This document shows positions 42,459 through 54,591 of a stretch of DNA of 64,000 nucleotides, one piece after another. The notes beneath the pieces are model-generated. The model did not search any database. It was not told where the DNA came from and was given only the letters and a program-made list of their open reading frames with translations. Within the stretch, counting starts at the first letter, position 1. Each line of letters starts with the position of its first letter. The stretch comes from Cliona cf. orientalis (taxonomy: Eukaryota; Porifera; Demospongiae; Clionaida; Clionaidae): assembly GCA_963930775.1 (NCBI GenBank), contig OZ005697.1, positions 3,179,792 through 3,243,791 of the forward strand, given 5' to 3'. The translations under genes were made by a program, and so were the position numbers.

Positions 42459-42592
42459 TATTTTATTGCATAATTCAAGTTGTGTTGTTGTTTTATCAAT
42501 TTATGGAAAAAACCCCTGAGTTAAGGCCACCCCTCTATAAAGGCCACTACCTCATTCCCCAATGGTGGCCGTTATAGAGGGGTTCCACTGTA

Positions 42593-44370
42593 AATTAAAT
42601 TTGTGTTGCACATGTAGATCACGTGACAAGGGAGTGGTTTCTTTTGTCCCTGCTGAAGTATTAGCAACAAAAGGAGCTCTATTATGTCGTCAATCTTGGA
42701 AGAATGAAGCCAAGAATAAACCAATTGACAGGCCACGGGTAGCACCATCTTTACCATCAGCGACAGGACGAACAGCTTTGGGTCAAGAACGTGCGATTGT
42801 TTTTGGCCGCAAGAAAATCATGGAAAATTGATTTACCTGGTAAGCACAGTCCAGCCGAACAGTAGAGTTTGTAGGCCTTGCATGACCATCTTGAGGGAGC
42901 CTACAACTTTCGACTCAGTAGCACATGGCAATGTGGCCTGAATCGCCGAAGAGAGTGAGAAAGAAAATTTAGACGCACGCAAAAGATACGCCATGAAGCC
43001 ATACGAAACGTGCGCAAAGTGCGCTCGAAATTTTTTGGCCACGCCCCCTTTTACGAAACCACACCCACTTAATTGCCGTGAAGCGAGGCAACAACCAGAA
43101 AACGTGGAAAATCAGTGGAACTCGAATTTTTGTCTCTACAGACAGGTTTGTCAGTCAGATTTTAAGCTAAATCATAGTAAATGTATGTCAGATCGTGGTT
43201 TTTTGGCTAGAAGGGGGGTGCTAGAGCTAGCTATGTCTATAGAAGCCTGTATGTTATCTTGGCTGGAGGGGGGGTGCTTGAGCACCCAAAGCACCCCCCT
43301 GGATCCGCCCCTGCAGATCGGAATTGATTTTATGATTGACTCAAGGGAGTGGAAACTATGGTTAGAACGTGTCTCTAGCTACTCATAGTTCAGTGATGAT
43401 CATTTTGCTAGCAACAGTCACTTGTTCTTGATCTTTTTAGGGCCTTGAATTTGGAGTCTCACGTGGATCCTCTGCACTCAAAATGTTTTGCTCTGCCTGC
43501 CTAGAACGACGTAGCTATTTTTCTCTGTAGCCTTGCCTCTCTCTCCTATTTCTGATATCTGTTCCTGCGTTTTCACGGTCTTTCTTCCTTTTTAGCCGCT
43601 CCGAGCCTCAATGTCACAGAGTTTGCTCTCTTTCTCTACGTTGATGTGTTCGCTCCACTCTCGCACTTGGCTCGTACGTCGTATGCGCATACGCATAACG
43701 GAAGAAATATTACATATCATTGAAATAGAAAACAGGTATATACGGAATGACGGACGGCAGATATATACATATATATATATACAATCAGAAAATCTCAATT
43801 GACATCACTTGTGTGGGGCTCGCTTCGGCTCGCCCCAATGATAATATGCAAATTGAATAATATTAAATGGAAAGAGCTCAAATTTTTCCCTAAGAGATAT
43901 TACATGTAGCTACTAGTAGCTATGTATGAATGACTGAATTCGTTCATGTATAACATGAAAAACAAAACATGCGTGGAAATAGTACAGCCTATAATAATAT
44001 TATATATAGCTAGTCACTAGCCCTTAAAAGGATGACTTTTCAATGCCCCTCCCCCCACCCGGTTAATTGAATGTGTATTGTGCTTGTATAACAGGGGTTG
44101 CATACTCACTGCATGGGGTTGTGGACTAAATATCAAGGAAAGGAAGCATAAATTTAAACCTTTGATCATATGAATTTCTGTATGCTCTGTTGATTCTGAT
44201 GGTTGTATTAACCAAGACACAACAGTCTTGATCTTCTAGCCATTTATGGATCTCAAAATGCAATTAGCACATTAATTATTTCAATACTCAACACTGCATG
44301 GCCTCTGTATGACTGATTTTTTCACTAGCACAGCACGTACACCCCATAATTTCATCTGAGAGCTAGTGCA
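42593..44370. other. Non-coding stretch with a MITE fragment
   Basis: No gene is supported. 43216-43314 resembles the end of a MITE family (GGGGGGTGCTTGAGCACCC, then CCTGGATCCGCCCCTG). A (TA)n tract lies near 43760-43782. Confidence 0.5.
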
Positions 44371-44484
44371 TACCGTAATTCCGGAAATCAATGCGTGTTT
44401 AAAATAATGCGAATATGTCCTAACTAAGGAATTTGAATAATATTGCTATTTAATAAATGCGAATATAGATAATGAACAGTACAA

Positions 44485-44695
44485 TACCGTAGGACGGGTT
44501 TTAATTGCGTAGTTTAATAAATGCGTCCTAGCCAAGTCAGGCCAAATTGCGAATCTAATAATTGCGATGGGCGACCCCGTACCGTACAGTAGTATACGTG
44601 CACGTTTATGTTTGCGAATCTATTAATTCCGAACTGTAGAAAAACTCGCAATTCGCAATTAATAGATACTCGCAATTAAAACCCGACCTACGGTA
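44485..44695. mobile_element. MITE with TACCGTAGG ends nested in the Tigger-like element
   Basis: Left TACCGTAGGACGGGTTTTAA and right, inverted, TACCGTAGGTCGGGTTTTAA, then AATTGCG in both. It has 211 bp. A second copy lies at 56330-56513 in the opposite orientation, sharing TACAGT/GTACGGTACGGGGTCG and GGCCTGACTTG. The TACCGTA opening is that of the element around it. Confidence 0.85.
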
Positions 44696-44752
44696 CTTGT
44701 CATGATGGGATATCAGCATAATTAATGTTAGATAGTATTGTTGGTAAATTAT

Positions 44753-46283
44753 TTAGTCAAGATCTTGAAATGGATCTTCATTTGAGTTAGCAGAATCAAT
44801 ATCTTCAACTTCATCACTTTCGAGAATTTCAACAATTCCTGCTGCTGAGAAGCCACCGCGAACAATCCCAGTCCGTGATCGAAGATAATCGTATGCTGAC
44901 GTGATCCACCTTGTACCAAGTGGTTTCATGATTGACAGTTTGGTGTCTACCTTTATGTCTTCTGGCTCCTTTCCTTCCTGTAATTGCTTGGAAACTTCGT
45001 CTGAATACCAAGATTGAAAGCTCCGTCTAAGATGATCCTTCAGAGGCTTATTTACAGAGAGATCAAGAGGTTGCAGGAGATCTGTACAATTGCTGGGAAC
45101 AATCACTGACAAGATGTTATTCTCCATTAAGAGTGAATCCATCTCATCTCCTTTGTGGCCCTTGAAGGTGTCAAAGATTACCAATGCCATGTGCTCTTTA
45201 CCTAATCCAAGATCTTTGCGGGTAGCAGAAACATAAGGAAGAATGATGTTTTTGACAAATCTGATGCTTGTATCACCATTAGCCCAATGATTGGGAGTGT
45301 GCCAGATGTCAAATCCCTCTGGAAAGTTAGCTAGCTGAAGGATGGCATCGCTCCGTCTTACCCTCATAAAGAACTTGAAATGGCAGAAGTGTGCCACTGA
45401 GGGTACCAGCTACTGTGATGGTAATCTGACGCTTATCTCCTATCCCAGCTACTTCTATTTGAGAGGATCCCTGCTCTTCTTGTGTCCACTGAGAAGCAGG
45501 AACAACATTCACTCCAGTCTGATCCCAATTGATTATTAGTGGTGGCGGAATTTTGGCATCTGTGACTGCTCTTTTGATTTGCTTTAGGTAGCGTTTCTTG
45601 GCTAGCTCAAACTCAGGCTTTGAAAGGGATATCTTGGTCTTAGTGGTAGCTTTTCGCTGTACAAAACCCATCCTTTTGAGGATAGAGTATGCCCATGCCT
45701 TTGTTAGATTAATGTGACCACCATTTTCACACAGCATAGTGCGATCTTTTGCTTTGATTATCCCCTCCGCTGCTGCTATAACGATCCTGGCATTAACAGG
45801 AGCCCCAGCCCTTCTCAGTGATCTTAGGTACTGCTGAACTTTCCCATCTAACTCCCCAAGAGTGAGTGGTCTTCCTTGCTTTTTCTTAGGCAGGCTAGTG
45901 ATCTCCCGTTTGCGACCATGTTTCTTGACTTCTGATTCATAGTGCTTCTTGAACAATCTAACTGTGCTCTCGCCAAGGGTGGGGAATTCTTTCTTGAAGT
46001 GTCTTACAGCAGCTGTGTTGCCACTTTCAGCAGCGTACTTGGCTATCTTCGCTCTTTGTTCAGGTGTAAAATGAGTATATTTACGCTTTTTACCAGTAAA
46101 TTTACCTTTCTCTTGTCCATTTTGCAGTTCTTCCAGAACTTTTTCAACTGAAGCATTTGCTCCCTTAGTAGCAACTTCATTCAAGCCTGTTTCTTTGCTT
46201 GTAGGCAGGGACTGCCTTTGGAAATACTTGTACAGACCAGCCATTGCTCGATTGATACGCGGTATATATACACGATCTGACAT
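44753..46283 (-). pseudogene. pogo/Tigger-like transposase, one 4-bp frameshift
   Basis: ATG at 46283 (MSDRVYIPRINRA) or 46244 (MAGLYKYFQRQSL). N-terminal Lys/Arg-rich part with an HTH (YTHFTPEQRAKIAKYAAESG, NTAAVRHFKKEFPTLGESTV), then GRPLTLGELDGKVQQYLRSL. The catalytic domain has IINWDQTGVNVV, LVIFDTFKGHKG and LLQPLDLSVNK; 35 residues lie between the last two Asp. The acidic tail ends EDPFQDLD, like the fragment at 120-551. A 4-bp insertion near 45342 (GCT-A-GCT) breaks the frame between the first and second Asp. All catalytic Asp residues are present. Confidence 0.85.
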
Positions 46284-46446
46284 GTGCTTACTATAGTGTG
46301 CGTTAATAGGAAAACTTTGCGCAATAAAAGTATGCGCATAGAAATATTGCGTAATTAAAACATTGCTGTTTTTAATAATGCGTTTGCACAAGACCTCGCA
46401 AAGTTCGCATTCTTTAAAAACCGCATTGATTTCCGGAATTACGGTA

Positions 46447-47433
46447 TCAGTGTCATACCCAACAGATTATGGCTACTTAACATGCATGGACTCTCTCTAA
46501 AGGGCATCACTTAACATAATAATATTATTATTAAATATGCATGAGTATAACCTACTTGTGGAGTTCTGCAGCTGTGCATGTGCAGTATGTATTAGGTAGC
46601 ACAACACTGAGACCATCAACAAGAAATTCATGTCCCTTAAGCTTTGGACTGATCGTCATGAATCTGAAATGGAATACTGGAGTTTGTCATAATCATACAT
46701 GTACAAGGCATATAGATTAATACATAGCTAACGCATGACTATAATACGGGCACTTAATAAAAGTTCTTATACTAGAAGATTCATGTATAGCTACCAGTAA
46801 ATTGTGATAGTCTAAGAAGGATCATATTCGGCAATTTTTATATTTGCATGTAGCTATTAGGAACATTAAATTCTTTAATTTTATTTGTGAAGATGCAGGC
46901 AACATCATTAATTAAAAAATTCTACATGAATGGCTATAATAATATCAAATAGGCTATGAATTAGATGTTAATTTAAAACTTTAATTCATTATTATGGCAT
47001 AATTACTGATCCTTGCACAGCTATAGGTGCCAAAAGTGAAATCGCTGAGAGCTATTTCAGCCTAACTGGGTCTCTTAAGGGGAAACCTAGGAGTCCTAAA
47101 GCACTTGACATCGTGGGTTAAAATCTCCTGAAGCTTCTTTGTTCAGCTCAGGCATGCATGCACAAGGAAAGCATTGTTCAATGTAATTTTGATAAAATTA
47201 ATTGAGATGGTGCCCGCATCTCACACTGCTAAGGTATAATCATATAGCTATCTATACAGTATGTAAGATTACTTGAGTATGATTGCTATAGCTATATTAT
47301 ATATTAACTTACTTAACAGTACATCTTGTAATCTCGAGCTTAGTGCTGTCCAAGGCTAAATATTATTTATGCACAAACCAATACATGTATTTGTGGTGTA
47401 CAGGGCTGGCGACCATACAAGAGAAATACCTTA
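46447..47433. other. Non-coding stretch
   Basis: AT-rich, no gene seen. Confidence 0.55.
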
Positions 47434-47764
47434 GACGGATCCAGAGGGGGATCCAGGGGTGCACAGGAACCCCCCTTTGGGCTGTACCTAGCACTAAGAA
47501 GTATACTGATGTTAGGCTAAATGGAACCCCCCTTTCTGGCTACAGAACTAGAAAACTGCTGCTATGGCTCACCTTAGAATGCTTTAGAAGAAATTCGTTC
47601 GAAAACAGATCGATTGGACTGGTAGGGCTGGTAGTTTGTCTCAAGAACGAGCGAAATGGGCGTGGTTTTGCCCGAAAGTGGGCGTGGCCTATAAAACTCG
47701 CGCGCGCTTCGCGCGCAAAAGTATATCAGAACCCCCCTTCTAGAAATCCTGGATCCGCCACTGC
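47434..47764. mobile_element. MITE ending in GGATCCGCCACTG
   Basis: The right end CTGGATCCGCCACTG matches the inverted opening ACGGATCCAG at the left, and both ends carry GGAACCCCCCT or its complement. The core has GGGCGTGGTTTTGCC and CTCGCGCGCGCTTCGCGCG. The left border is diverged. Confidence 0.6.
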
Positions 47765-49347
47765 TCCTGCATCAGTTACTACCACCACATCCCTTCCCTC
47801 CTTCAAAAGGCAGTTAATAACACATTTCATTAAATCTTAGCTAATAAAATTTTAATTTATTTGTCATTCACGTCATAATATTAGGCATATTACATCAAAA
47901 TTTTAGATTATTCCTTACACTTTCTTTACCACACATAATAATAAAGGAGGTTTCAAGATACAATTTAGTCTTTATTCCGTAAAATTTCATTGAGTGGTTG
48001 CGGAGATATGGCTGTTTTAATATTTCTAAACATCACAATTTTTCTGCCAGGTGTGTGTGTACTATTCCAATAGGGGAATGACACGTAACATGTTGATTGC
48101 TTTAGAGGCCTATAACTCAAAAACTACACTACTGATTGACTCCAAACTTGAAATATAGCATGTAAGTACCTCTCTACTTATTCTATTGATGAATTTAACA
48201 TGCCTTAATGAATAAAAAAAATTTGGTGTGCATACATGTTTGGCTGCTACAGTAGCTAACACTTCACTGCCTCAGAATTCCAGAAGCTGACTTCATGCAT
48301 GATTTTTTGAAATTACTAGTTTAGATGTCCGCTCAAACACATACATAAGTTTTCATAGTGTTACACACACATGTTCACACATGTACATACTCATATGCAC
48401 ATATTAATATTGTTTTCTGAAGTGGAATCTATTCTTAAAGTGTAAGATGAGCCCTGAGTTCTTTAGAAGCAACAAAGAGTTTAAACTGCATGCACTTTCT
48501 ATGTATCATATTTTTTGACTGAAATAGTCTAGCTAGGGGTAGTTTGAGCCAAAAATTTCATTTTTCATATTTTCAACACATTTTCTCATATGTACACATG
48601 TTATTTTACGCAAAGTAAAATGCTTATTGAGCTCTTTTCAACCGAACACTTCAAAAATGGTTAAAACTACTAAAAAATTTGAAATCAGCACCTTACGTTA
48701 CCCCTAGAAGCATAAAATGCTCTGGAGAAGTGAGCAACATGGAGCAAGTTGAAATTATCCATTAGCAATATTTATGTGGCACAGTAGTTGAGTATGTGGT
48801 ATTTATGGAGTTTCCCTGAAGCCCTGCAATGCCGGAAGTGGTTACAACCCAACACTTTGGATACTGTAGTGTAGTGCTATCTTTGCTGAAGCCTGTGGTG
48901 CAAGTTTGGTGTTCGTAGCACATTGTAGTGAGTAGTTATGATCCCTGAAACTTCATAATATTTATATGTGTGCAGGTTTTTTATAGGCAATTTTTTGGGG
49001 TTCTGATATGCCTATTAATATCATACTCTCATGGATACATAATATTACATTGTATATACTAGTGTTTTACGCGAAGATATATTATTATTATTAAGAGCAC
49101 ATGAAATAGCATAATAACAGCTAGTAAGTGCATGAGTTTAAGTATAAAGAATAATGATAATTATGATTAATATTATATACATTAGAATGTGTGGGAGGAT
49201 GTAAAAAGCCTTAAAGAACGTTTAAAAGAATAAAAGGATGTACAACTTACAATATGATCAGGCAAACCATTCCACAATGAAGTAACGTGGGGCACAAATG
49301 AATAAAAAAAGGAATTAGTCCTGGCGAAAGGTCTATGGATAAGTAGA
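47765..49347. other. Non-coding stretch
   Basis: AT-rich, no gene seen. Confidence 0.55.
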
Positions 49348-49775
49348 GAGGGAGTCTAGATTCAATGGAACGTGGAGTGGTGGAATGGAATAGTGGAACG
49401 GTGGAATGAAATAGTGGAATGGTGGAACGGTGGAATACTGGAATTGTGATTAACGACCCTGTACCGTTTTTGCTTGTATAAGTAGACCAATTGGGCATGC
49501 GCACTAGAAATTGACGCTGGATGCGAGGCTACCTGCAAGTTGAAAGACTGTATCAAAAGGAGCCTGTGCATGTGTTGTTGTATTACGCATAGCTATAGCT
49601 ATCTGAGTGACTCAAATTATTCTCAGCAATGGAGTACAGCCATATCAACCCCTGGCACACGTAGCCTGTGATAGCTAGCTACTGAAGCATTGATTGACTC
49701 ATCAGCCACCATTGGACCCTGGCTGAAGGAGGAAGGAAGAGGACCACATTCAGAAAGATCAAAGTATGCTAGCTA

Positions 49776-50023
49776 AGGCCATATAAAATAACTTACTTGA
49801 TTCTCATCCACCTTTTTCCAAAAAATAGGGGCGGGAGGAGGCACTTTATTTTTATTTTTTACTCATCAGGACACTAGAAAGAGCAGTATCTGGAGCATAT
49901 TTTCGAGATATTTGGTAAAGGGTCGCTACTGCGCACGCGCGATAGCAATAAAATGCATAAAGGGGACCTGTAAAAATTGGGACGGGCGGGGATGAGAATC
50001 AAGTAAGTTATTTTATATGGCCT
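49776..50023. mobile_element. 248-bp MITE with ~33-bp perfect ends
   Basis: The left end starts AGGCCATATAAAATAACTTA and runs on CTTGATTCTCATC; the right end is its exact inverse. It has no ORF. A truncated copy lies at 52163-52300. Confidence 0.8.
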
Positions 50024-50061
50024 AAGCTTATACAGCGGAGAATTATATTGAAGGAACTAGA

Positions 50062-51037
50062 GTCAGCAATCAAATATCAGCCACAACATATAATCAGACA
50101 CCTGTATCTCAGGAACAGAAAGAGCTATGATCACCATTCTTGCGCTGACTGGTAGCCCCAGTCAAATGCTGATCATATACCAAATCCAAAGTCTCTGCGA
50201 TAAACCATGTGTGAGCTAGAGATAAAAATGTTCATCCGTCTGATTTAAGCAATTACCAGACGTTTGTACCGAATTTCAGACAATTACTTCCCTCACTAAT
50301 TAAATTAATGTGTGGAGTACCAGATTTGGAATATATGACTATCTACCCTTGCCGTCACTGGCCACCAAATTTTAGCCTACAATGTTTCTGTAATTGAATG
50401 TGATAAGGCTTTAAATAGATTCTACTCATGTCATCAATATTCAGACACTTTTGTTCCTTTTTTCCTGATTCAATGATTCAAATTTTCATAAAATTTTTAA
50501 AATCACCGTTGCAACCCTTGGATAATCACAAATTGATCAATAGAACAATATAACTAGGCTGTATTTGTCTTAATTTAATGAATTGAAGGTCTTTGACCCA
50601 ATTTTGAATTTCTTAGCCTAATCTTGCACCTGATTTCCATAAAAAGTGTCTGAATATTGATGACATGAGGAGTATCTACTTAAAGCCTTGTCATATTTGA
50701 TTCAAGTAACACTGTGGGCTAAAATTTGGTAGCCAGTGATAGCAAGGGTAGATGGTCATAATATGTTCCAAATCTGGCACTCCACACATCATTTTTAGCT
50801 GTGAGGGAACTAATTGTCTGAAATTTGATACAAACGTCTGGTAGTTGCATAAATCAGATGGGTGAACATTTTTGTCTCTCGCTCACACATGGTTTATCGC
50901 AAAGACTTTGGATTTGGTATGTGATCAGCATTTGACTAGAGCTACCAGTCAGCGCAAGAATGGTGATCATAGCTCTTTCCATTCCTGAGATACAGGTGTC
51001 TGAATATATGTGGTGGCTGATATTTGAATGCTGATTC
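50062..51037. mobile_element. Foldback element with ~390-bp arms
   Basis: Left arm about 50062-50453 and right arm about 50641-51037 are inverted copies along their whole length, from TCAAATATCAGCCAC to CATCAATATTCAGACACTTTT, with a ~190-bp loop. They have scattered mismatches, so they are not an assembly echo. No gene is present. A transcript would form a long hairpin. Confidence 0.85.
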
Positions 51038-51828
51038 TATGCAGACACATACACATAGTCACTGTACTGTCATACACTCACATAAATTATTAGGACTTGA
51101 CAGTGAATATTAAAAAACAACAATGTAGATATAATACAATACTCAAGTGGTAATATATATTAAATGAATATTTGATTGACTATGGTATCCAGCCGAGTGC
51201 CACAGGTGACATAATTGTCACCCAGGGAACTAGTATTCTGATAGCTTCTATTATTTAATATTAAACTTGATGTAATGGGCATCATGACCAACAGAACTAC
51301 CCAGGCCTTGATCCCAGGCAGTGCCAGGGATATAGCATTTAAGGCCATATGGCATGGCAACAGGCTGAGCAACAAATAGGCATCATATTACTGTGCTGGA
51401 AGTAGGAGCAGATCTAGATCTATAGCTGATTATCAACATGTGCTCTGTGCTTTTGCCTCCCAGAGTCTCTGTCGTTCTGCGAGTTTACATCCCTGACTAT
51501 TCTTCTCTGTCACTTTTCTGACTCTGCTCAAGCTGAGGTGTATAGTGTGCACGCTCGAATAAGTTTGGTGTGGTACAGGGTCGTTAATCATAGTTGCCCA
51601 TTCCACTATTCCACCATTCCACTATTCCATTCCACCGTTCCACGTTCCAGTGAATCTAGACTCCCGCTCTAGCTGATCAACATGTGCACTAGCTGTTGTA
51701 CCACGCGTCATAGCCCCTCCCATAAGAATTTTGTAATTAAAATTGTGTGTCTGTGAGTATTCTAGCAGATCGTGGCAGCTAAAAATGGTCTATATTTTAT
51801 TTATTATGCTTTACTTTTAACTTAATAG

Positions 51829-51907
51829 CTACCATAGCAGCTACTCATATCAGTGTATAATAATACATTATTATACACTGATATAGTATACTATAGCCGC
51901 TATGGTA
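51829..51907. repeat. ~80-bp palindrome
   Basis: TACCATAGC...GCTATGGTA encloses ATATCAGTGTATAATA and its inverse with a 4-6 base centre. It could form a cruciform or be a very small MITE. Confidence 0.7.
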
Positions 51908-52162
51908 TTAATAAGCTAATCTATGTGCATGCAGCTTAATTCAAACAATAGTAATTTACAGTTCAGGCTTACATGTATCCTATAAATTTTAAAACATAGC
52001 TAAATGGATCTACACCTGGGATTCATGGTAGTAGTGGGTATTTTAATCATACAGCATAGCTACTGCCCGGGATTCATAGACCCCCCTGGCAGGCCCAGAG
52101 TGCATGAATCTATTTGTTCTTGAATCCATCCATAGCTTTAATGCAGTAACTATATATTAATT

Positions 52163-52300
52163 AGGCCATATCAAATAACTTAGTACTTGATTCTCATCAG
52201 CCACCTTTTTCCAAAAATAAGGGAGGGAGAAGGCTTTTATTTACTCATCAAGATACTAGAGAGAGCAATATCTGGAGCATAATAGCTATAATATTTAGGT
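52163..52300 (+). mobile_element. Truncated copy of the 49776 MITE
   Basis: AGGCCATATCAAATAACTTA, CTTGATTCTCATC, CCACCTTTTTCCAAAAA and ATCTGGAGCATA match the left half of 49776-50023; the right half is missing. Confidence 0.7.
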
Positions 52301-53087
52301 TGACCTTCCACCTGCAATCACTAACATAACATGGAGCTATGATACATGAATATTCAGTAGGTTCCTAAGCCTATAAAGGGTAACCATCAGATTAGCCATA
52401 TCCCAGAGCTAGCCTACTTACTAATAGGTGGCTAGCTACTAGCCTTGAGAACAGCTAGGGGATGGTTGGTTAGAGTTAATTTGTCCCATCAACTCAGGCT
52501 ATCCCTTCCCATGTACGGTACCTGAGTGGCTCATGCATATGGACAGAGGCATGCAGCAGGGTTCATACTTTTGTTGGAGGGGGTTGGGGGGGGGGGGGAA
52601 GAATTTTTTACCCTTGATATCCTATGATATGTAGCTATATTTATGCTGAAATTTCAGCAATTCACTTCTAAATTTCAATCATTTATAAGTCTATGTTTTA
52701 CAGTCAAGGCTCCATAGCTTACTATTGTTTGTTTTTGATACTATAAAGTTTATGCCGGGGGGAGGGGGGGGGGGACATATCTATGGGGTGATACAAGGCC
52801 TAGGCCTGGGTGGCTTTGAAACTGCCTTTGTGAATACCACAAGTTGGTTTGCAGATGTGTGAGAGAGCAGTTTGGTGGTATAGGGTTGAGGTTATTTCAT
52901 ACATTCTTTCGGATCAGGGGCACGTACATGGGAGATGGATAGCCCCTGATTAAGACATGCAAGGGCCATGACAATAAGAGACAAGAGCTATAATATAGGT
53001 CTCTCCGGATCCCCTGCCAGATAATTTAGCTATCATTGGATGATAGCTAGCTATCTCTCTCTCTCTCTTTCTCGATCTCTAGAGATT
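52301..53087. other. Non-coding stretch
   Basis: No gene. G-runs at about 52575-52600 and 52755-52775 and a (TC)n tract at 53054-53068. Confidence 0.55.
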
Positions 53088-53240
53088 GAGCTAGAGCCAC
53101 TTGGGTCAAGTAACTCGGTGATAAGAGTATCAACTAGTGGTCTTGAGTTTGAATCTCGGCTGGAGGATCAGCACTGAATTAATTCTCTCACCTCTAGTCT
53201 GTAAAACATCTTTGCCTTTGGCAGGCAATAGGCAACTAAG
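53088..53240 (+). repeat. tRNA-derived SINE-like sequence
   Basis: TAACTCGGTGATAAGAG (53111-53127) resembles a pol III A box and GAGTTTGAATCTC (53145-53157) a B box. The region between is shorter than in a tRNA and no tRNA fold is convincing, so a SINE head is more likely than a tRNA gene. Confidence 0.5.
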
Positions 53241-53354
53241 CTCTTGTTTATTAGATGGATATACCTAGCAACTCCCCAATATGATATTTTTCAGCAGGAG
53301 GATCCAGTCCTCCAAATAATAAATCCTCCTAAGTTATTAATATCAAAGACTCGT

Positions 53355-53385
<31 letters not shown>

Positions 53386-54404
53386 ATAGTCTACGTGGGT
53401 GGAGGCGGAGAGAGACTTCCAATAAATTCATTGATGGGATGTGCCCCCCCTCCAAATGAGTCCACCTTTAGAATAAAGTTGTAACAAATACAGTAATCTG
53501 ATTGGTCAGTTGGAGGCCCATTAGCTATTTTACTTGGAGACCTCTCAGTTCACTTATAGACCTCTTGGAGAGGTAGGTCCATTACTGGGCTGCCACTGAT
53601 GGCAAAAAAGATGTAGCTACAGTGCAACAGTAGCCTAGTCCCCAGGCTAAATGCCATGGTTACAGTTGCTACACTCTAAATCAGTTAGAGACCTCATCCA
53701 ATGGCCTCTATGCTTTTTAGGAGACCCTCAGGCTCTTAGTAGCAGCCTCGGGCATTCGGGTCTCTTAAAACGCATAGTCTAAAAGACCTTCGACTCAGTC
53801 TCCAACTAGCTATTAGCTATATGTAGAGTCTCAGATGAGAGAAAGAGTACTATAGTCGCATGGCAGCAGCTGCAGCACAGGTTGTTAGCAAGCTGTAGCT
53901 ACTACGCACTCCTGTTCCACTGCTATAGTGAAAAAAATGTCCTGTCCATTAGTCTCAATGCTTGCATTAGCTAGCTCCCAAACAACCATAGTGGGTATTA
54001 CATATTTTGAATATTTGCATGGAGTCACAAATAGCTGTGAGCTAATATTAATGTGATCCAGAAAGTATGATAGCTATTTACTAAGATGAAATGAATCTCT
54101 TAAAAGATGCAACTGTTCAATATTGTATAGCTAAACCACGTAGCAATAAATGAGTTGGCAGATTCTACAGCTGTATAATATAACAAAATGGTAGGCTAAA
54201 AGGTTGTTGTCATCATCATCTTATATGCTCTCAGAAGCTAGCTACCAGAAGCAATCTCAGTGGTTATAAAAATTTTTTGGGGGCATACTCCCCCAGGAAA
54301 ATTTTTAATTTTACAACCCTGAGCAGCTACATATCTCTCTTTCTCTCTCTTTCTCTAGTAATATTTTTAAGGACCAACAAACAAATTTCTAGGGGGAGGC
54401 AATA
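53241..54404. other. Non-coding stretch
   Basis: No gene. (GA)n microsatellite at 53356-53381. Confidence 0.55.
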
Positions 54405-54591
54405 CAGGGACTGATCCAGGGGGGTGGATAGGGTGGCTAGCCACCCCTCTTCACCAGTTCTTTTAATATGCAACGTAGTATAGGAGATGTCCACCATTAT
54501 TAACCAGCCATCCCCCTTCCACCAATATAGTTTACTATGGCTAGCCACCCCATCAGCCACGTTCCATGCAAATTTTCTGGATCAGCGCCTG
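54405..54591. mobile_element. Short MITE with CAGGSRCTGATCCAG ends
   Basis: The left end CAGGGACTGATCCAG and the right end CTGGATCAGCGCCTG are inverted (13 of 15). Inside, GGTGGCTAGCCACCC is palindromic and a related GGCTAGCCACC repeats near 54540. Confidence 0.65.

Larger units (their letters stand above)
39961..42590 (+). mobile_element. Complete two-gene pogo/Tigger element with HIRAN gene
   Basis: The left end is CAGTGGAACCCCTCTTAACG and the right end, on the minus strand, is CAGTGGAACCCCTCTATAAC; both continue GGCCACC. The inverted ends are ~27 bp. TA flanks both sides (39959-39960 and 42591-42592). CAGTGGAACC ends with TA duplication are typical of Tigger-like members of the pogo group. 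GGCCAC repeats occur near both ends. Inside lie a HIRAN protein gene (minus) and a DDE transposase gene (plus), divergent. Total length is 2630 bp. Confidence 0.9.
44371..46446 (-). mobile_element. pogo/Tigger-like element with TACCGTAATTCCGG ends
   Basis: Left TACCGTAATTCCGGAAATCA and right, inverted, the same 20 bases, continuing ATGCG for 25 bp in total, then weaker homology (TTTAAA, AATGCGAA). The outer TA is the likely target duplication. It has a single transposase gene and no HIRAN-like frame. A MITE with related ends is nested at 44485-44695. Confidence 0.85.
49348..51665. repeat. 2.3-kb segment bounded by inverted (TGGAA)-type satellite arms
   Basis: The left arm (49348-49465) reads GGAGTCTAGATTCAATGGAA, then TGGAAT/AGTGGAAC satellite, then TTAACGACCCTGTACC. 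The right arm (51572-51665) is the same, inverted and slightly shorter. It encloses a MITE (49776-50023) and a foldback element (50062-51037). It could be one old element whose terminal repeats contain the satellite. Confidence 0.65.
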
